A DNA stretch of 64,000 bases from Lachnospiraceae bacterium (GCA_029008875.1 JAQXJP010000017.1:1-64000); one strand, 5' to 3'; positions 18,397-28,023 are shown, counted from the stretch's first letter. Made by a program: numbers and translations. Notes: a model not told the origin generated them from the letters alone.

Positions 18397-20131
18397 AAAA
18401 GCAGATTTTAAAGGAATCGGTGCCAGGTACGGCATCGACCAGGTGACGGCGAGAATTATCCGCAACCGGGATATCACGGAGGAGGACGAGATTCGCCTGT
18501 TTTTGCAGGGAGGGCTCTCCGATTTGCATAATCCCCACATCCTCAAGGATGTGGAACTTTTGACGGATATTCTGGCGGATAAGATCAAAGTGGGAGCTCC
18601 CATCCGCATTATCGGGGATTATGACATCGACGGAGTCATGGCTTCCTACATATTGAAAAAGGCATTGAACCGCTGCGGTGCCAATCCTTCCGTGGTGATT
18701 CCGGATCGCATCGCGGACGGATACGGGCTGAACCGGAATCTTGTGACGGCGGCCCACGACGAGGGCATCGACACCATTTTGACCTGCGACAACGGAATCG
18801 CTGCCCTGGAGGAAATCTCTCTGGCCAAGGACCTGGGGATGACGGTGCTGGTGACGGACCACCACGAGATTCCCTACGAAGACAATGAGGACGGACGGGT
18901 GGAGAAGGTGAGCCGGGCGGACGCGGTGGTCAATGCCCACCAGGTGGAGTGTCCATACCCCAACAAGGATCTGTGTGGTGCGGCGGTGGCTTGGAAAATG
19001 GTGTGCGTGCTCTATGAGAAAATGGGGATTGCGCAGGATGAGGCCATGGAGTTTCTGGAGAATGTTGCCTTTGCCACGGTGGGAGACATCATGAGTCTGC
19101 GGGGGGAGAACCGCATTCTGGTCAAGGAGGGCCTCAAGCGCATTCACCGCACGAATAATGTGGGGATGCGCGCGCTGATTGCACAGTGTGGACTGCAACC
19201 GACACAGATTCGCGCCCACCATTTTGGCTTTGTGCTGGGGCCATGCATTAACGCCAGCGGCCGGTTGGAAACCGCAGAAAAGGCATTGCAGCTCCTTCTG
19301 ACGGAGTCGGAGAGTGAAGCAGTCCTTCTGGCATCGGAACTTGTGGCGCTGAATAACGAGCGCAAGGCCATGACTCAGGAGGGGGTGGAGTTGGCACGGA
19401 AATGCTATGAGGAGAATGGGTACGAGAAGGATTCCGTGGTGGTGATTTATCTGCCTGGGCTGCATGAGAGTATTGCGGGGATTGTGGCGGGAAGAATCCG
19501 GGAGGCTTACAACAAGCCCACCTTCATACTGACGGACGGCGCAGAATGCGTCAAGGGTTCCGGAAGATCCATCGAGGGTTATTCCATGTATGAGCGCATG
19601 TGCGAGTGCCGGGAACTTTTTATAAAATTCGGCGGACATCCCATGGCTGCCGGACTTTCCATGGAGCGGGGAAATATTGATGAATTTCGCACAAAAATGA
19701 ATGCGCGTTCCAACCTGACCCCGGAACAGTTGATTCCGAAAATCTACATAGACGTGCCAATGCCCCTGGATTATGTGAATGTGAATCTGGTAAAGGAACT
19801 GAACGTTCTGGAACCCTTCGGGAAAGATAATGAGAGGCCGGTTTTTGCGGATAAAAATGTTCACATTGTGCGCATGAGCACCATGGGAAAGGAACAGAAT
19901 TTCCTGCGGTTTCGCCTGATTTCATCCGGCGGCAACATGTTTCAGGCGGTGTATTTTGGGGATAAGGAGAAGTTTTTGGATTTTCTGGCGGAAAAATATA
20001 CAAGACCTCTTGTGGAGACTGCACTTGCCGGAGAAAAATGCGATATGGAGATTTCCATGGTGTATAAGCCAGAAATTGACGATTTTCGCGGTGTGGAAGA
20101 ACTAAAATTCGAGGTGCGCAACTATTGTTGA
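18371..20131 (+). CDS. recJ: Single-stranded-DNA-specific exonuclease RecJ
   Basis: 586 aa. DHH-family motifs are in order: 'IIGDYDIDGVMASYIL' (residues ~76-91), 'LTCDNGIA', 'VTDHHEIP' with the DHH triad, and the DHHA1 segment 'AGIVAGRIREAYNKPTF...GSGRSI...GGHPMAAGLS'. RecJ degrades 5' single-stranded ends in recombination and mismatch repair. Start inside truA at 18371. A 97-bp gap with no clear terminator follows. Confidence 0.93.
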   Translation: MEKWIVYNKKADFKGIGARYGIDQVTARIIRNRDITEEDEIRLFLQGGLSDLHNPHILKDVELLTDILADKIKVGAPIRIIGDYDIDGVMASYILKKALNRCGANPSVVIPDRIADGYGLNRNLVTAAHDEGIDTILTCDNGIAALEEISLAKDLGMTVLVTDHHEIPYEDNEDGRVEKVSRADAVVNAHQVECPYPNKDLCGAAVAWKMVCVLYEKMGIAQDEAMEFLENVAFATVGDIMSLRGENRILVKEGLKRIHRTNNVGMRALIAQCGLQPTQIRAHHFGFVLGPCINASGRLETAEKALQLLLTESESEAVLLASELVALNNERKAMTQEGVELARKCYEENGYEKDSVVVIYLPGLHESIAGIVAGRIREAYNKPTFILTDGAECVKGSGRSIEGYSMYERMCECRELFIKFGGHPMAAGLSMERGNIDEFRTKMNARSNLTPEQLIPKIYIDVPMPLDYVNVNLVKELNVLEPFGKDNERPVFADKNVHIVRMSTMGKEQNFLRFRLISSGGNMFQAVYFGDKEKFLDFLAEKYTRPLVETALAGEKCDMEISMVYKPEIDDFRGVEELKFEVRNYC

Positions 20132-20228
20132 GAGATACGCGGCGATGATTGGGAGGCGCGCAACTAAGCCTATTGCGAAAAAACGGGAATCATTGTAAAA
20201 TTGTGGTATATGTATCGGAGGCGGGTAG

Positions 20229-21212
20229 ATGTTTGGCAATAAAGCAAAATTGAGCAAAGAAGAACTTTTATCCTTGCAAAAGTCCGTGGAGCAAGGGGAC
20301 CATCTTGTGGACTGTATCTGTAGACAGAAGGATGCGATGGAAGGCGACTTTTCCTCCATGGAGGATTCCCATAAACAGATGGAGACCTACGTTCACCAGG
20401 TGATGGAGAACGTGGAGCAGGTGCGGGAATATTCCGGGCAGAATGTGGATGGGGTGGCATCCCTGTGCCGCAGATTGGACGAACTGTGTGAAGAGTTGCG
20501 CCATGCAGAGTCGGATTATGACCGCATCTTGGAATTGCTTCGCAGAAGTCAGGCTGACAGTCAGAGCGCGGTGGAGCAGCACAAGCATTTTACAACCCCG
20601 TCCAAGGCCCTGTCGGAGATTACGGAGGAGCTCCATGCGCAGAACCAGGGCCATGTGGAGAATCTGGACAGGATGATGGAGCTTGGCAAACAGATGGGTG
20701 TGCTTGCGCTCAACGCGGCGATTGAGGCCGGAAGAATGGGCGACCAGGGACGGAATTTTGTGACAGCCGCCGAGGAGGTGCGCAACTGCTCCAGAGAATA
20801 CGAGCAGGAGGTCCGGAGCATGAAGGAATGCATTCAGGAGCAGGAACGCAGGGTGCAGTCACTGGAGGATACGGTGGCCCAGCTGGTGAAGCTTCTGAAG
20901 GACAATAATGTGGCGGTGACAAAGCTCATGAGGACCGCAGACGAGACCAAGAGTTTTGCGGAGAGGTCATCCATCCGTGTCTTTTCCAAGGATCTGTCGG
21001 AGATGAAATCGGATGTGACGGGAATCCGCAATCTGGAGGAGGAGATATTGAAGTCCGAGGAGCGCAATCACATGCAGCTGGAGGATGTCCTGGAGGAGAT
21101 GAGCAGCCAGGGAGTTAACTTTGGAGAACTAGCTGCGGGGTGGGAGAAGGTTTCCGCCTTGGCGGCAGATTATAGGCAGCAGTTCACAAAAGAGGGGGAT
21201 GATAAATCGTGA
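20229..21212 (+). CDS. Soluble methyl-accepting chemotaxis-like protein
   Basis: 327 aa, helical and hydrophilic, with no membrane segment and no HAMP. The signalling tip 'MGVLALNAAIEAGRMGDQGR' followed by 'FVTAAEEVRNCSREYEQE' is the MCP hairpin. It lacks a recognisable sensory domain, so it may sense through a partner or through its N-terminal ~130-residue helical part. The stop overlaps the start (GTGA) of a lipase-like gene, implying co-expression. Whether it feeds the chemotaxis pathway is not shown by the window. Confidence 0.85.
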   Translation: MFGNKAKLSKEELLSLQKSVEQGDHLVDCICRQKDAMEGDFSSMEDSHKQMETYVHQVMENVEQVREYSGQNVDGVASLCRRLDELCEELRHAESDYDRILELLRRSQADSQSAVEQHKHFTTPSKALSEITEELHAQNQGHVENLDRMMELGKQMGVLALNAAIEAGRMGDQGRNFVTAAEEVRNCSREYEQEVRSMKECIQEQERRVQSLEDTVAQLVKLLKDNNVAVTKLMRTADETKSFAERSSIRVFSKDLSEMKSDVTGIRNLEEEILKSEERNHMQLEDVLEEMSSQGVNFGELAAGWEKVSALAADYRQQFTKEGDDKS

Positions 21213-22141
21213 AGACGACAAATTTTTCTTTTCCGTCCGCAGATGGGAGGACAACGGTTCATGCGGTAAGATGGGCTCCGGATTCCGGGGAGTACAGCGC
21301 AATTCTTCAAATCACACACGGTATGATAGAGTTTATTGAGCGCTATGCGGATTTTGCGGAGTTCTTGACCAACCAGGGATATCTTGTGGTGGGACATGAC
21401 CACATCGGACATGGGGAATCCGTGGTTTCCCAGGATGATTGGGGATACTTTGGGGAGAATCCCAGCGATCTTTTGGTGGCGGACATGCACACGCTCCGCA
21501 CCACCATTCAGGGGGAGAACCCGGGAATTCCATATTTTATGATGGGGCACAGCATGGGATCTTACATGCTTCGGAAGTATCTGGCGTTTCACAGTGACAA
21601 TCTGAACGGTGTGATTCTTATGGGAACCGGGTTTGTCCCGAAGAATACCACCAGCCTTGCGATGAAGGTCACAAGGATGATTGCAAAACTTCAAGGATGG
21701 CATTACCGCAGTAAGCTTGTGGCGGATTTGTCCTTCGGCAAGCCTTACCGAAAATATGATCTGACAGGGAAGAATCCGGCCAACAGTTGGCTGACCAAGG
21801 ATGAGAAGGTGGTGGAATGGTATTACGCGCAGCCGAAATGCACCTTTGTGTTCACACTGAATTCCTACATGGGACTGTTTGAAGCGGTGCAGTTGAGCTG
21901 TGAGCAGGAGACGGTGGATTCTTATCCCAAGACCCTTCCTGTATTTCTGGTATCCGGAGCGGATGATCCGGTAGGTGATTTCGGAACGGGCGTCAAGAAA
22001 GTCTACGATATGTTCGTAAAAGCGCAAGCGGAGGATGTGACCTACCAGCTCTACGAGACGGACCGCCACGAGATTCTGAATGAGCTGGATAGGGAAAAAG
22101 TGTACGGGGATATTCTCGCGTGGATGAATATTCGCAAATAG
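21209..22141 (+). CDS. Alpha/beta hydrolase, monoacylglycerol lipase-like
   Basis: 310 aa. Oxyanion region 'ILQITHGMIEFIERY', nucleophile elbow 'MMGHSMGSYM' (G-H-S-M-G), a cap region, acid in 'VSGADDPVGD' and catalytic histidine in 'ETDRHEILNE'. The pattern fits serine aminopeptidase S33/monoglyceride lipase proteins of about 300 aa. No signal peptide, so it acts in the cytoplasm, probably on a small ester. GTG start at 21209 overlaps the previous stop; GAGGGGG lies 15 bp upstream. Confidence 0.88.
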   Translation: MKTTNFSFPSADGRTTVHAVRWAPDSGEYSAILQITHGMIEFIERYADFAEFLTNQGYLVVGHDHIGHGESVVSQDDWGYFGENPSDLLVADMHTLRTTIQGENPGIPYFMMGHSMGSYMLRKYLAFHSDNLNGVILMGTGFVPKNTTSLAMKVTRMIAKLQGWHYRSKLVADLSFGKPYRKYDLTGKNPANSWLTKDEKVVEWYYAQPKCTFVFTLNSYMGLFEAVQLSCEQETVDSYPKTLPVFLVSGADDPVGDFGTGVKKVYDMFVKAQAEDVTYQLYETDRHEILNELDREKVYGDILAWMNIRK

Positions 22142-22181
22142 TGGAATAGTACATAGAAAATGCCTGTCACGGCGCAAAATT

Positions 22182-22210
22182 TTCGCCCCTGTCCGACGGA
22201 CGGGGGCGAA
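22182..22210. terminator. Strong hairpin between convergent genes
   Basis: TTCGCCCCTGTCC (22182-22194) pairs with GGACGGGGGCGAA (22198-22210) over 13 bp with one G-U pair and a 3-nt loop; an outer GCCTGTCAC/GTGGCAGGC pair extends it. It is GC-rich without long T-runs. It sits between the lipase and the PAP2 gene and probably stops both. Confidence 0.7.
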
Positions 22211-22215
22211 TTCAA

Positions 22216-22944
22216 TCAGTGCTGTGGCAGGCTCTTTTTCTGTTTTCTGGAGTAGGATGCGGGCATACCCACCGAACGAGCGTAGGCGGGAGCGCCGGCG
22301 GAATCCACCACCAGATTGGAGACATACACAATCTGATACATGATGATCGCGAGAATAAATGCACATACCACATCAAATACGGAATGCTGTTTCACAAACA
22401 TGGTGGACAGAATGATGCTGGTGGCCAGAATCCCCGAGAGGGTTTTCACAAGCTTGGGATGCTTGAAGCCCTTGCATTTTTGCACGGCAATGTGAATCCC
22501 GATAGAGTTATACACATGAATACTCGGAAACAGGTTCGTCGGTGTGTCGGAACCGTAAATCATCTTGCACAGGTCGATAAAGACATTGTCCCTGGTGAAA
22601 TAGTAGGGACGCAGATAATGGCCGTTGGGATAGATTGTAGAGATAATCAAAAAAACGGTCATTCCCGTGGCCAGGAAGATACACAACCGGTAGAAATCAT
22701 CGTGGTCGTGGAAAAAGAAATAGATGGCGCCACAGGCTACGTACGCAAACCACAGGATGTACGGCACAATAAAAAATTCGCAAAACGGAATGAAATCATC
22801 CAATGGCATATGTATAATGTGAAAATGGGTGGTCACCGAGCTCTCAATGTATTTGAACCAAAATAGATAAATCAGAATATAGGAGATCACAATGGCAATG
22901 CGGTGCTTCTCCCAGAACATTCGAGCGTTATTTTTGAATTTCAT
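22216..22944 (-). CDS. PAP2-superfamily membrane phosphatase
   Basis: 242 aa with about six membrane helices. The two lipid-phosphatase motifs are visible: 'NLFPSIHVYNS' (P-S-x-H) and 'MFVKQHSVFDVV' (K-Q-H-S-x-x-D), as in the PAP2/Aur1-like group. Likely substrates are phosphatidic acid or undecaprenyl pyrophosphate; the sequence does not decide. The upstream 219-bp gap is shared with the divergent L,D-transpeptidase gene, a possible envelope connection. Confidence 0.82.
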   Translation of the reverse strand: MKFKNNARMFWEKHRIAIVISYILIYLFWFKYIESSVTTHFHIIHMPLDDFIPFCEFFIVPYILWFAYVACGAIYFFFHDHDDFYRLCIFLATGMTVFLIISTIYPNGHYLRPYYFTRDNVFIDLCKMIYGSDTPTNLFPSIHVYNSIGIHIAVQKCKGFKHPKLVKTLSGILATSIILSTMFVKQHSVFDVVCAFILAIIMYQIVYVSNLVVDSAGAPAYARSVGMPASYSRKQKKSLPQH

Positions 22945-23097
22945 CGTCTTCTAATCCTTATAAGTATTTCATCAATCGATGCAAATTATAGCACCACATT
23001 TTTGGGGTTACAATTCCATTTTATGTTTCTTAATCTTTTTTATGAAAATCTTAAGAATTGGACTGTCTTTTTGCCGGGAAATTGGCGATTCGTTGCC

Positions 23098-23125
23098 TTG
23101 ACTTTTGTTTTTCCATTAGTATAAT
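23098..23125 (+). promoter_or_regulatory. SigmaA promoter of the L,D-transpeptidase gene
   Basis: TTGACT (23098-23103), 16-bp spacer, TATAAT (23120-23125). The predicted transcript starts about 30 bp before the ATG at 23164. Confidence 0.75.
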
Positions 23126-23163
23126 AGTACTTGCTGTATGCGTATACGAAAGGATAAAAGGAA

Positions 23164-24738
23164 ATGGGAGAGCAGAAGCAAGAGAAGAAACAAGAGAAGA
23201 AGCAAAGGAAAAATACCATCATATGGAAAGCACTCGGAGGAATCCTGGGTGGCATACTCGGAGTCGCAGTTGTGGTTTATCTTGGCTTCGCGGTCTATTT
23301 TTTTCACCATTTCTGTTTTCATACAACCATTAACGGAATCGACATATCCGGCTGCACAATCCAGGAGGTGAACCGGATGCTGGACGAAATGGCAGGCCGG
23401 TATTCCCTCACCATCGTGGGAAGGGACGGCTCCACCGACATTATCGACGGGCATGACATATCCCTGGAGGTGGTGGCGAAGGAGGAGATTGCCACCATGC
23501 TGGATGCGCAGAAGGCCTTTTTGTGGCCCTACTATTCTGTGGCAGGTCAGAATCTGGAGTGTGAAAAAATCATTGATTACAGTCACACACAGCTGACCAA
23601 CCTGATTCCTTCACTGTACTGTATGTCGGAATCCATGCAGGTAATGCCGATTCCGGCGAGAGTGTCCGATTATGATTTGGAGGAGGGATATACGGTTCTT
23701 CCAGCCAAGGAGGGAACCGCCATCGACAAGAGCACCTTCCGCGCATGTCTGGAGGATGCGATTATCGGAATGCAGGAGGAATTGAACCTGGCGGATACCG
23801 GTTGCTATATTGCGCCCAGCCGGGAGGCGGATGATGAGAAGTTGATTGCCACGGCGGAGGCCATGAACGAATATGCAAAGGCTACCATTACATATACCTT
23901 GGATGGTTTGGACCCCTTCGTGCTGGATGCCTCCACCTTTGGGGAGTGGCTCATCGCGGATGAGGATTTGAACATTATGGTGGATGAGGAAAAGGTGCGG
24001 GAGTATGTCAGCGAGATGGCGCGCAAGTACAATACCTGTTACAATGCCAAGAACCTGATGACCTCCTACGGAGTACCGGTCACCATCTCCAAGAGCAAGT
24101 ACGGCTGGAAGATTGACGAGGAGGCGGAGGTCGCCCAGCTCATCGATGAAATCAGCAACGGAAAGAGTGTGAAGCGGGATTTCAACTATGAGATGACCGC
24201 TAACAGCCACGGCGAAAACGACTATGGAGATTCTTACGTGGAGATTAATTTGACCATGCAGCATCTGTTCCTGTACAAGAATGGGGAATTGATTGTGGAG
24301 AGCGATTTTGTGTCGGGAAACCTCTCCAAAGGATATGATACTCCGGGCGGTGCATACGGTGTGACCTACACACAGAAGAATGCAGTTCTCCGCGGCGCGG
24401 ATTACGCGACCCCGGTCAATTACTGGATGCCCTTCAACGGCAATATCGGAATGCACGACGCTACATGGCGCTCTCGTTTCGGCGGTGATATCTACAAGAC
24501 CAGCGGCTCCCACGGCTGTATCAATTTGCCCTATAGTGCCGCAAAGACGATTTATGAGAATATCGGAACCAATTATCCGGTTCTTTGCTACTTCTTGGAT
24601 GTGACGCCCCAGGAGGAGCAGGTACCTGCGGATCCCAATGCTGTGGATCCGGGTGCCACGGTTCCGGCGGCGGATGAGTCTGTGGAACCGCTGGTGGGGC
24701 AGGACGTGGCACCTGTGGATCCCAGTGTTTCCCAATAA
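23164..24738 (+). CDS. L,D-transpeptidase with N-terminal anchor
   Basis: 524 aa. A lysine-rich tail and TM at about residues 20-45 anchor it in the membrane. Residues ~60-340 form two repeats of the peptidoglycan-binding/VanW-like Tgt type ('DGHDISLEVVAKEEIATML', 'DASTFGEWLIADEDLNI'). The YkuD domain near residues 355-480 has the catalytic motif 'SHGCINLPYSAA' with H and C, plus 'IGMHDATWR'. The proline/valine-rich tail is disordered. It should form 3-3 cross-links in peptidoglycan. A terminator shared with the convergent GH42 gene follows. Confidence 0.92.
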   Translation: MGEQKQEKKQEKKQRKNTIIWKALGGILGGILGVAVVVYLGFAVYFFHHFCFHTTINGIDISGCTIQEVNRMLDEMAGRYSLTIVGRDGSTDIIDGHDISLEVVAKEEIATMLDAQKAFLWPYYSVAGQNLECEKIIDYSHTQLTNLIPSLYCMSESMQVMPIPARVSDYDLEEGYTVLPAKEGTAIDKSTFRACLEDAIIGMQEELNLADTGCYIAPSREADDEKLIATAEAMNEYAKATITYTLDGLDPFVLDASTFGEWLIADEDLNIMVDEEKVREYVSEMARKYNTCYNAKNLMTSYGVPVTISKSKYGWKIDEEAEVAQLIDEISNGKSVKRDFNYEMTANSHGENDYGDSYVEINLTMQHLFLYKNGELIVESDFVSGNLSKGYDTPGGAYGVTYTQKNAVLRGADYATPVNYWMPFNGNIGMHDATWRSRFGGDIYKTSGSHGCINLPYSAAKTIYENIGTNYPVLCYFLDVTPQEEQVPADPNAVDPGATVPAADESVEPLVGQDVAPVDPSVSQ

Positions 24739-24770
24739 TCCATCGGGATATAATGAATTGGAATATATTG

Positions 24771-24803
24771 AAAAAGGAGACTGCGATTGCAGTCTCCTTT
24801 TTT
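24771..24803. terminator. Bidirectional terminator
   Basis: AAAAAGGAGACTGC (24771-24784) pairs with GCAGTCTCCTTTTTT (24789-24803), 4-nt loop, A-run on one side and T-run on the other. It serves both the L,D-transpeptidase and the GH42 gene. Confidence 0.95.
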
Positions 24804-24809
24804 GAATTC

Positions 24810-26807
24810 CTATTTGAAAATCGCCACACCCCAGGGCTCCAGGGTGAGAGAGTCGCCGGCACTGTGGTTTATCCCGGTGATAAGTTCCTGCATGGAGCAT
24901 GGAACAGTGATATCCTGCGGGGCAGGTGAGTAGTTCAGCAGGAAAACCACCCGCTCCCCAAAGTCGTTGATTCCCTGCTTGACGCTTACCGGGTAAGATA
25001 CATCGAAAGCAATCTTGTCCGGTTCTCTCAAGGAAATCTTGCGGAAGAAATCCGCCAATACTTTTTGCAGCGTGTCGCTTCCGAAGAGGGTGCCCAGATA
25101 CAGGGCGTGCCCTTTTCCGTAGTCATTTTGTGCGATGGCGGTGTAGCGGTTCCACACCGGATGCTCGTATTGTGCCCAGGATGCGGCGGTGTCACAGGTG
25201 ACAAGCTCCATCCATTCTCTGGCCTCGGAGGCATCCCCGCCGTAGGTTACGGTCACCTTTTTCGGGTAGGTGAACTGGTCGTAGTGGATTCCGAATACCG
25301 AAGTCAAGCCGTGGGGCTGTGTGTCGGAATAAATCTTTAAATACTCGTCGGAGAAACCGCTCCTGCAGGTGGCTATCAGGTTGCCGCCGGACAACACATA
25401 GTCGTGCAGCCCACGCAGGAACTCTTCCGTGGCGCTGTAAAGTGCCGGGAGGAGGATGCAATCGTATTGCTCCAACAGATTTTTGTCAGCAGGAATCATA
25501 TCGTACTCGATATTCATGTAGAATAATGCGTCCGCCAGCCAGCGCATGATGTTGTTGTAGCTGTGTACACCGGCGGTCTCCGTCGGGAAATTGGACAAGC
25601 CGGTCAGGGAGGAGTTGTCGATGACGATGGCAACCCTGTTCTTTTTCTCCAGGTTGTGAATCTGATCCCCGATTCGCTTCCATTCCGCTCCTATACGGCA
25701 GCAATCCCGGTAGGTCTCATTTTCGGAGAAATCGTGTGAGAGCACACCCTTCCAGTAGCTTTCGATGGCGTTGTGAATGGAGTGCCAGTGCCAGTATTCC
25801 ACGCAGTTGGCTCCGTTTGCCACATGGCTGTAAGCCTGGAGGCGGAGCTGACCCGGGTAAGCAAGCCATGCCTGGTTTCCCTGGGCCTCGGTCTCAAGAA
25901 CCAGATAGTTTGCGCGCTTGATGGCCCTCGCAATGTTCCCGCAGGCTGTGATTTCACATCCGGTCAGTTCATCCTGGGAGGGATGGTAGATGTCACAGCC
26001 GGCAACCTGCATGCATTTTGCCGCGGCAAATTGGTCCACATCCGGCTGGAGACCATAAGAATAATCCCGCCATTCATAGTCAAAGTTCTGGGTGATGAAC
26101 TGATCCGGGCGTTTGTATTCCTCCACGATGGCTGCCTGCCATGCCAAAAAGTCAGTCACAAGCTTGCGCTGGAAACGGGAGTACTCCGCTGCCAGGCTTT
26201 GGTTGATGGTGCCTCGCACATCCGGGAAGTTATCCCAATCGTCAATGCGGTTGCTCCAATAATCAAAGCCAAATTCCCGGTTGAATTCCTTGATGTCCGG
26301 AAACTTTTCCTTTAGGTATTCCACAAACATTGCCTGAGGGCGGGGACCGCAAGTATCATAGGATTTTGTCTCGTTGTCCAGCTGGAAACCGATGACATGG
26401 GGCTCGTCTTTTACTTCCTCCATAAGCCTCCTTATAATAATCTCCGCGTGGCGCAGATAGGTTTCGTTGGTAATATCCATATTCTGCCGATGACCGTATA
26501 TCTGGGGACCGTCGTGGGTGATGGCGAGGATTGTGGGATCCTTCTTAGCAAGCCAGGTGGGGATTGCGTAGGTGGGGGTCCCCACAATCACAGAGATGTG
26601 ATGGCGCCTTGCCGCATCCAACATGCGATGCAGATGGGAAAAATCAAAGTGCCCCTCCTCTGGCTCCCAGGTGCTCCAAGTGGATTCGGCAATTCGGATG
26701 AGATTCATACCAGCCTTTTCCAGCATCTCCATATCTTTTTCCACCCGGTCATAGGGCATATATTCGTCATAATAAGCAGCTCCGTAATACAGTTTTTTGG
26801 TTTTCAT
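24810..26807 (-). CDS. GH42 beta-galactosidase
   Basis: 665 aa, normal for GH42. The N-terminus 'YYGAAYYDEYMPYDRVEKDM' starts the catalytic barrel; 'VIGFQLDNET' carries the acid/base glutamate (about E155) and 'YLVLETEAQGNQAWL' the nucleophile (about E319). A trimerisation/Rossmann-like domain and a small C-terminal beta domain follow. No signal peptide, so it cleaves short beta-galactosides inside the cell. Adjacent LacI gene is divergent; a TTGCGCAA operator lies between its -10 and ATG. AAGGAGAAGG precedes the ATG. Confidence 0.95.
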   Translation of the reverse strand: MKTKKLYYGAAYYDEYMPYDRVEKDMEMLEKAGMNLIRIAESTWSTWEPEEGHFDFSHLHRMLDAARRHHISVIVGTPTYAIPTWLAKKDPTILAITHDGPQIYGHRQNMDITNETYLRHAEIIIRRLMEEVKDEPHVIGFQLDNETKSYDTCGPRPQAMFVEYLKEKFPDIKEFNREFGFDYWSNRIDDWDNFPDVRGTINQSLAAEYSRFQRKLVTDFLAWQAAIVEEYKRPDQFITQNFDYEWRDYSYGLQPDVDQFAAAKCMQVAGCDIYHPSQDELTGCEITACGNIARAIKRANYLVLETEAQGNQAWLAYPGQLRLQAYSHVANGANCVEYWHWHSIHNAIESYWKGVLSHDFSENETYRDCCRIGAEWKRIGDQIHNLEKKNRVAIVIDNSSLTGLSNFPTETAGVHSYNNIMRWLADALFYMNIEYDMIPADKNLLEQYDCILLPALYSATEEFLRGLHDYVLSGGNLIATCRSGFSDEYLKIYSDTQPHGLTSVFGIHYDQFTYPKKVTVTYGGDASEAREWMELVTCDTAASWAQYEHPVWNRYTAIAQNDYGKGHALYLGTLFGSDTLQKVLADFFRKISLREPDKIAFDVSYPVSVKQGINDFGERVVFLLNYSPAPQDITVPCSMQELITGINHSAGDSLTLEPWGVAIFK

Positions 26808-26827
26808 TTCCTTCTCCTTGTGTTTTC

Positions 26828-26836
26828 TTGCGCAAC
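26828..26836. promoter_or_regulatory. TTGCGCAA operator of the GH42 promoter
   Basis: TTGCGCAAC, an 8-bp perfect palindrome plus C, positioned about 14 bp downstream of the GH42 -10 box (minus strand). Same palindrome as at 26906, 26930, 28094 and 28210; likely bound by the divergent LacI-family regulator. Confidence 0.75.
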
Positions 26837-26849
26837 AATGTTTTTCTTT

Positions 26850-26877
26850 AGTATATCATGAAATGCTGATACTGCAA
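26850..26877 (-). promoter_or_regulatory. Promoter of the GH42 gene
   Basis: On the minus strand TTGCAG (26877-26872), 16-bp spacer, TATACT (26855-26850). Weak -35, good -10. Confidence 0.6.
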
Positions 26878-26905
26878 TAAAAAATGGCAAAATACATTGA
26901 CATTT

Positions 26906-26937
26906 TTGCGCAATAGAGTCACAATAAAATTGCGCAA
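26906..26937. promoter_or_regulatory. Two TTGCGCAA operators in the lacI promoter
   Basis: Copies at 26906-26913 and 26930-26937, 24 bp apart. The first lies between a TTGACA (26897-26902) and an ACAATA-like -10, the second just downstream. This arrangement suggests negative autoregulation of the LacI gene at 26970. Confidence 0.75.
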
Positions 26938-26969
26938 CATAAGGATTTGTTGCGGAAAGGCGGAAGAAG

Positions 26970-27965
26970 ATGGAAAAGAATATTACAATTACGGATGTGG
27001 CGGAAGCGCTCGGGGTATCCAAGACCACCGTCAGCCGGGCGATTTCCGGAAAGGGGCGCATCGGGGAGGAAACCAGACAGCGGGTACTCGCGTACATCGA
27101 GGAACACAATTACACGCCCAATGTCATCGCAAGAGGGCTTGCACAATCCAAGACCTTCAATCTCTGCGTGGTTATGCCGGGAAATTATGCGCTTGTGGAT
27201 TTGCCCTTCTTTCAGGAGGTAATTATGGGGATTCAGGAAGTGGCAGGAATGATGGGATACGACATCTTGCTGTGCATCTGCCAGGAGAATGATATCTCCG
27301 GCCTGGAACGGATTGTGTTGAACCGGAAGGTGGATGGGGTGATTTTGCTCCGCACATTTGTGAAGGATGCCCAGATTGAACTCCTTTCCGATAAAAAGAT
27401 ACCCTTTGTGGCTGCCGGAAGTACGACATACCGCAATGTGGTTCAGGTGGACAATGATCATGAGAGCGCATGCCGCGAACTCACTTCCTATATATTAATG
27501 AGACAGATGAAAAGGGTTGCTCTTCTCGGAGGCAATGAACACTTTGTGGTCAATCAAAGTCGTCTCCGTGGCTTTACAGATGCGTTCCGTCAGATGGGGC
27601 GGGAGATGGATGCGGATCTTCTGTTCATGAACCTAGAGAGCCGGACCTTCATTGACCGGGCGGTGGATGAGGCCATGGACAAGGGGACGGATTGCCTGCT
27701 GTGCATGGATGATGCAATCTGCAGCCAGGTGCTGCGCAAATTGCGCCAGGATAAAAAGAAGGTGCCGAGGGACGTGAGAGTCGCTTCTTTCTACAACAGC
27801 TCCGTCCTGGAAAACAGTATTCCGTCCATCACCTCGTTGGCCTTCGATGCCAAAGAACTGGGGATTGTGGCCTGCCGCAACCTCCTGGCACAGATCGAAG
27901 GGGAGGAAGTGCAGGAGAGGACCCTGTTGTCCTACGAGGTTGTCCTCAAGGAGTCCACGAAATAG
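26970..27965 (+). CDS. LacI-family transcriptional regulator
   Basis: 331 aa. Helix-turn-helix at residues 4-24 ('ITITDVAEALGVSKTTVSRA') with hinge helix 'NYTPNVIARGLAQSKT', then a periplasmic-binding-like sensor domain ('GIQEVAGMMGYDILLCICQE', 'FVAAGSTTYRNVVQVDNDHE'). It is divergent from GH42 and upstream of the 619-aa gene, and TTGCGCAA palindromes occur in all three promoter regions. Probably represses the galactoside genes until a sugar inducer is present. A terminator follows at 27994. Confidence 0.93.
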   Translation: MEKNITITDVAEALGVSKTTVSRAISGKGRIGEETRQRVLAYIEEHNYTPNVIARGLAQSKTFNLCVVMPGNYALVDLPFFQEVIMGIQEVAGMMGYDILLCICQENDISGLERIVLNRKVDGVILLRTFVKDAQIELLSDKKIPFVAAGSTTYRNVVQVDNDHESACRELTSYILMRQMKRVALLGGNEHFVVNQSRLRGFTDAFRQMGREMDADLLFMNLESRTFIDRAVDEAMDKGTDCLLCMDDAICSQVLRKLRQDKKKVPRDVRVASFYNSSVLENSIPSITSLAFDAKELGIVACRNLLAQIEGEEVQERTLLSYEVVLKESTK

Positions 27966-27993
27966 TATAAAATCTGCAAAAACATGATGCGAA

Positions 27994-28023
27994 AACGACC
28001 ATATAGACAAATATATGGTCGTT
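27994..28023 (+). terminator. Terminator after lacI
   Basis: AACGACCATATA (27994-28005) pairs with TATATGGTCGTT (28012-28023), 6-nt loop, then a T-run. Confidence 0.93.

Noticed and set aside
20072-20088. Third copy of the AAATTGACGATTTT repeat inside recJ
   Set aside because: Only 14 bp match, within coding sequence, and explained by codons; likely chance.
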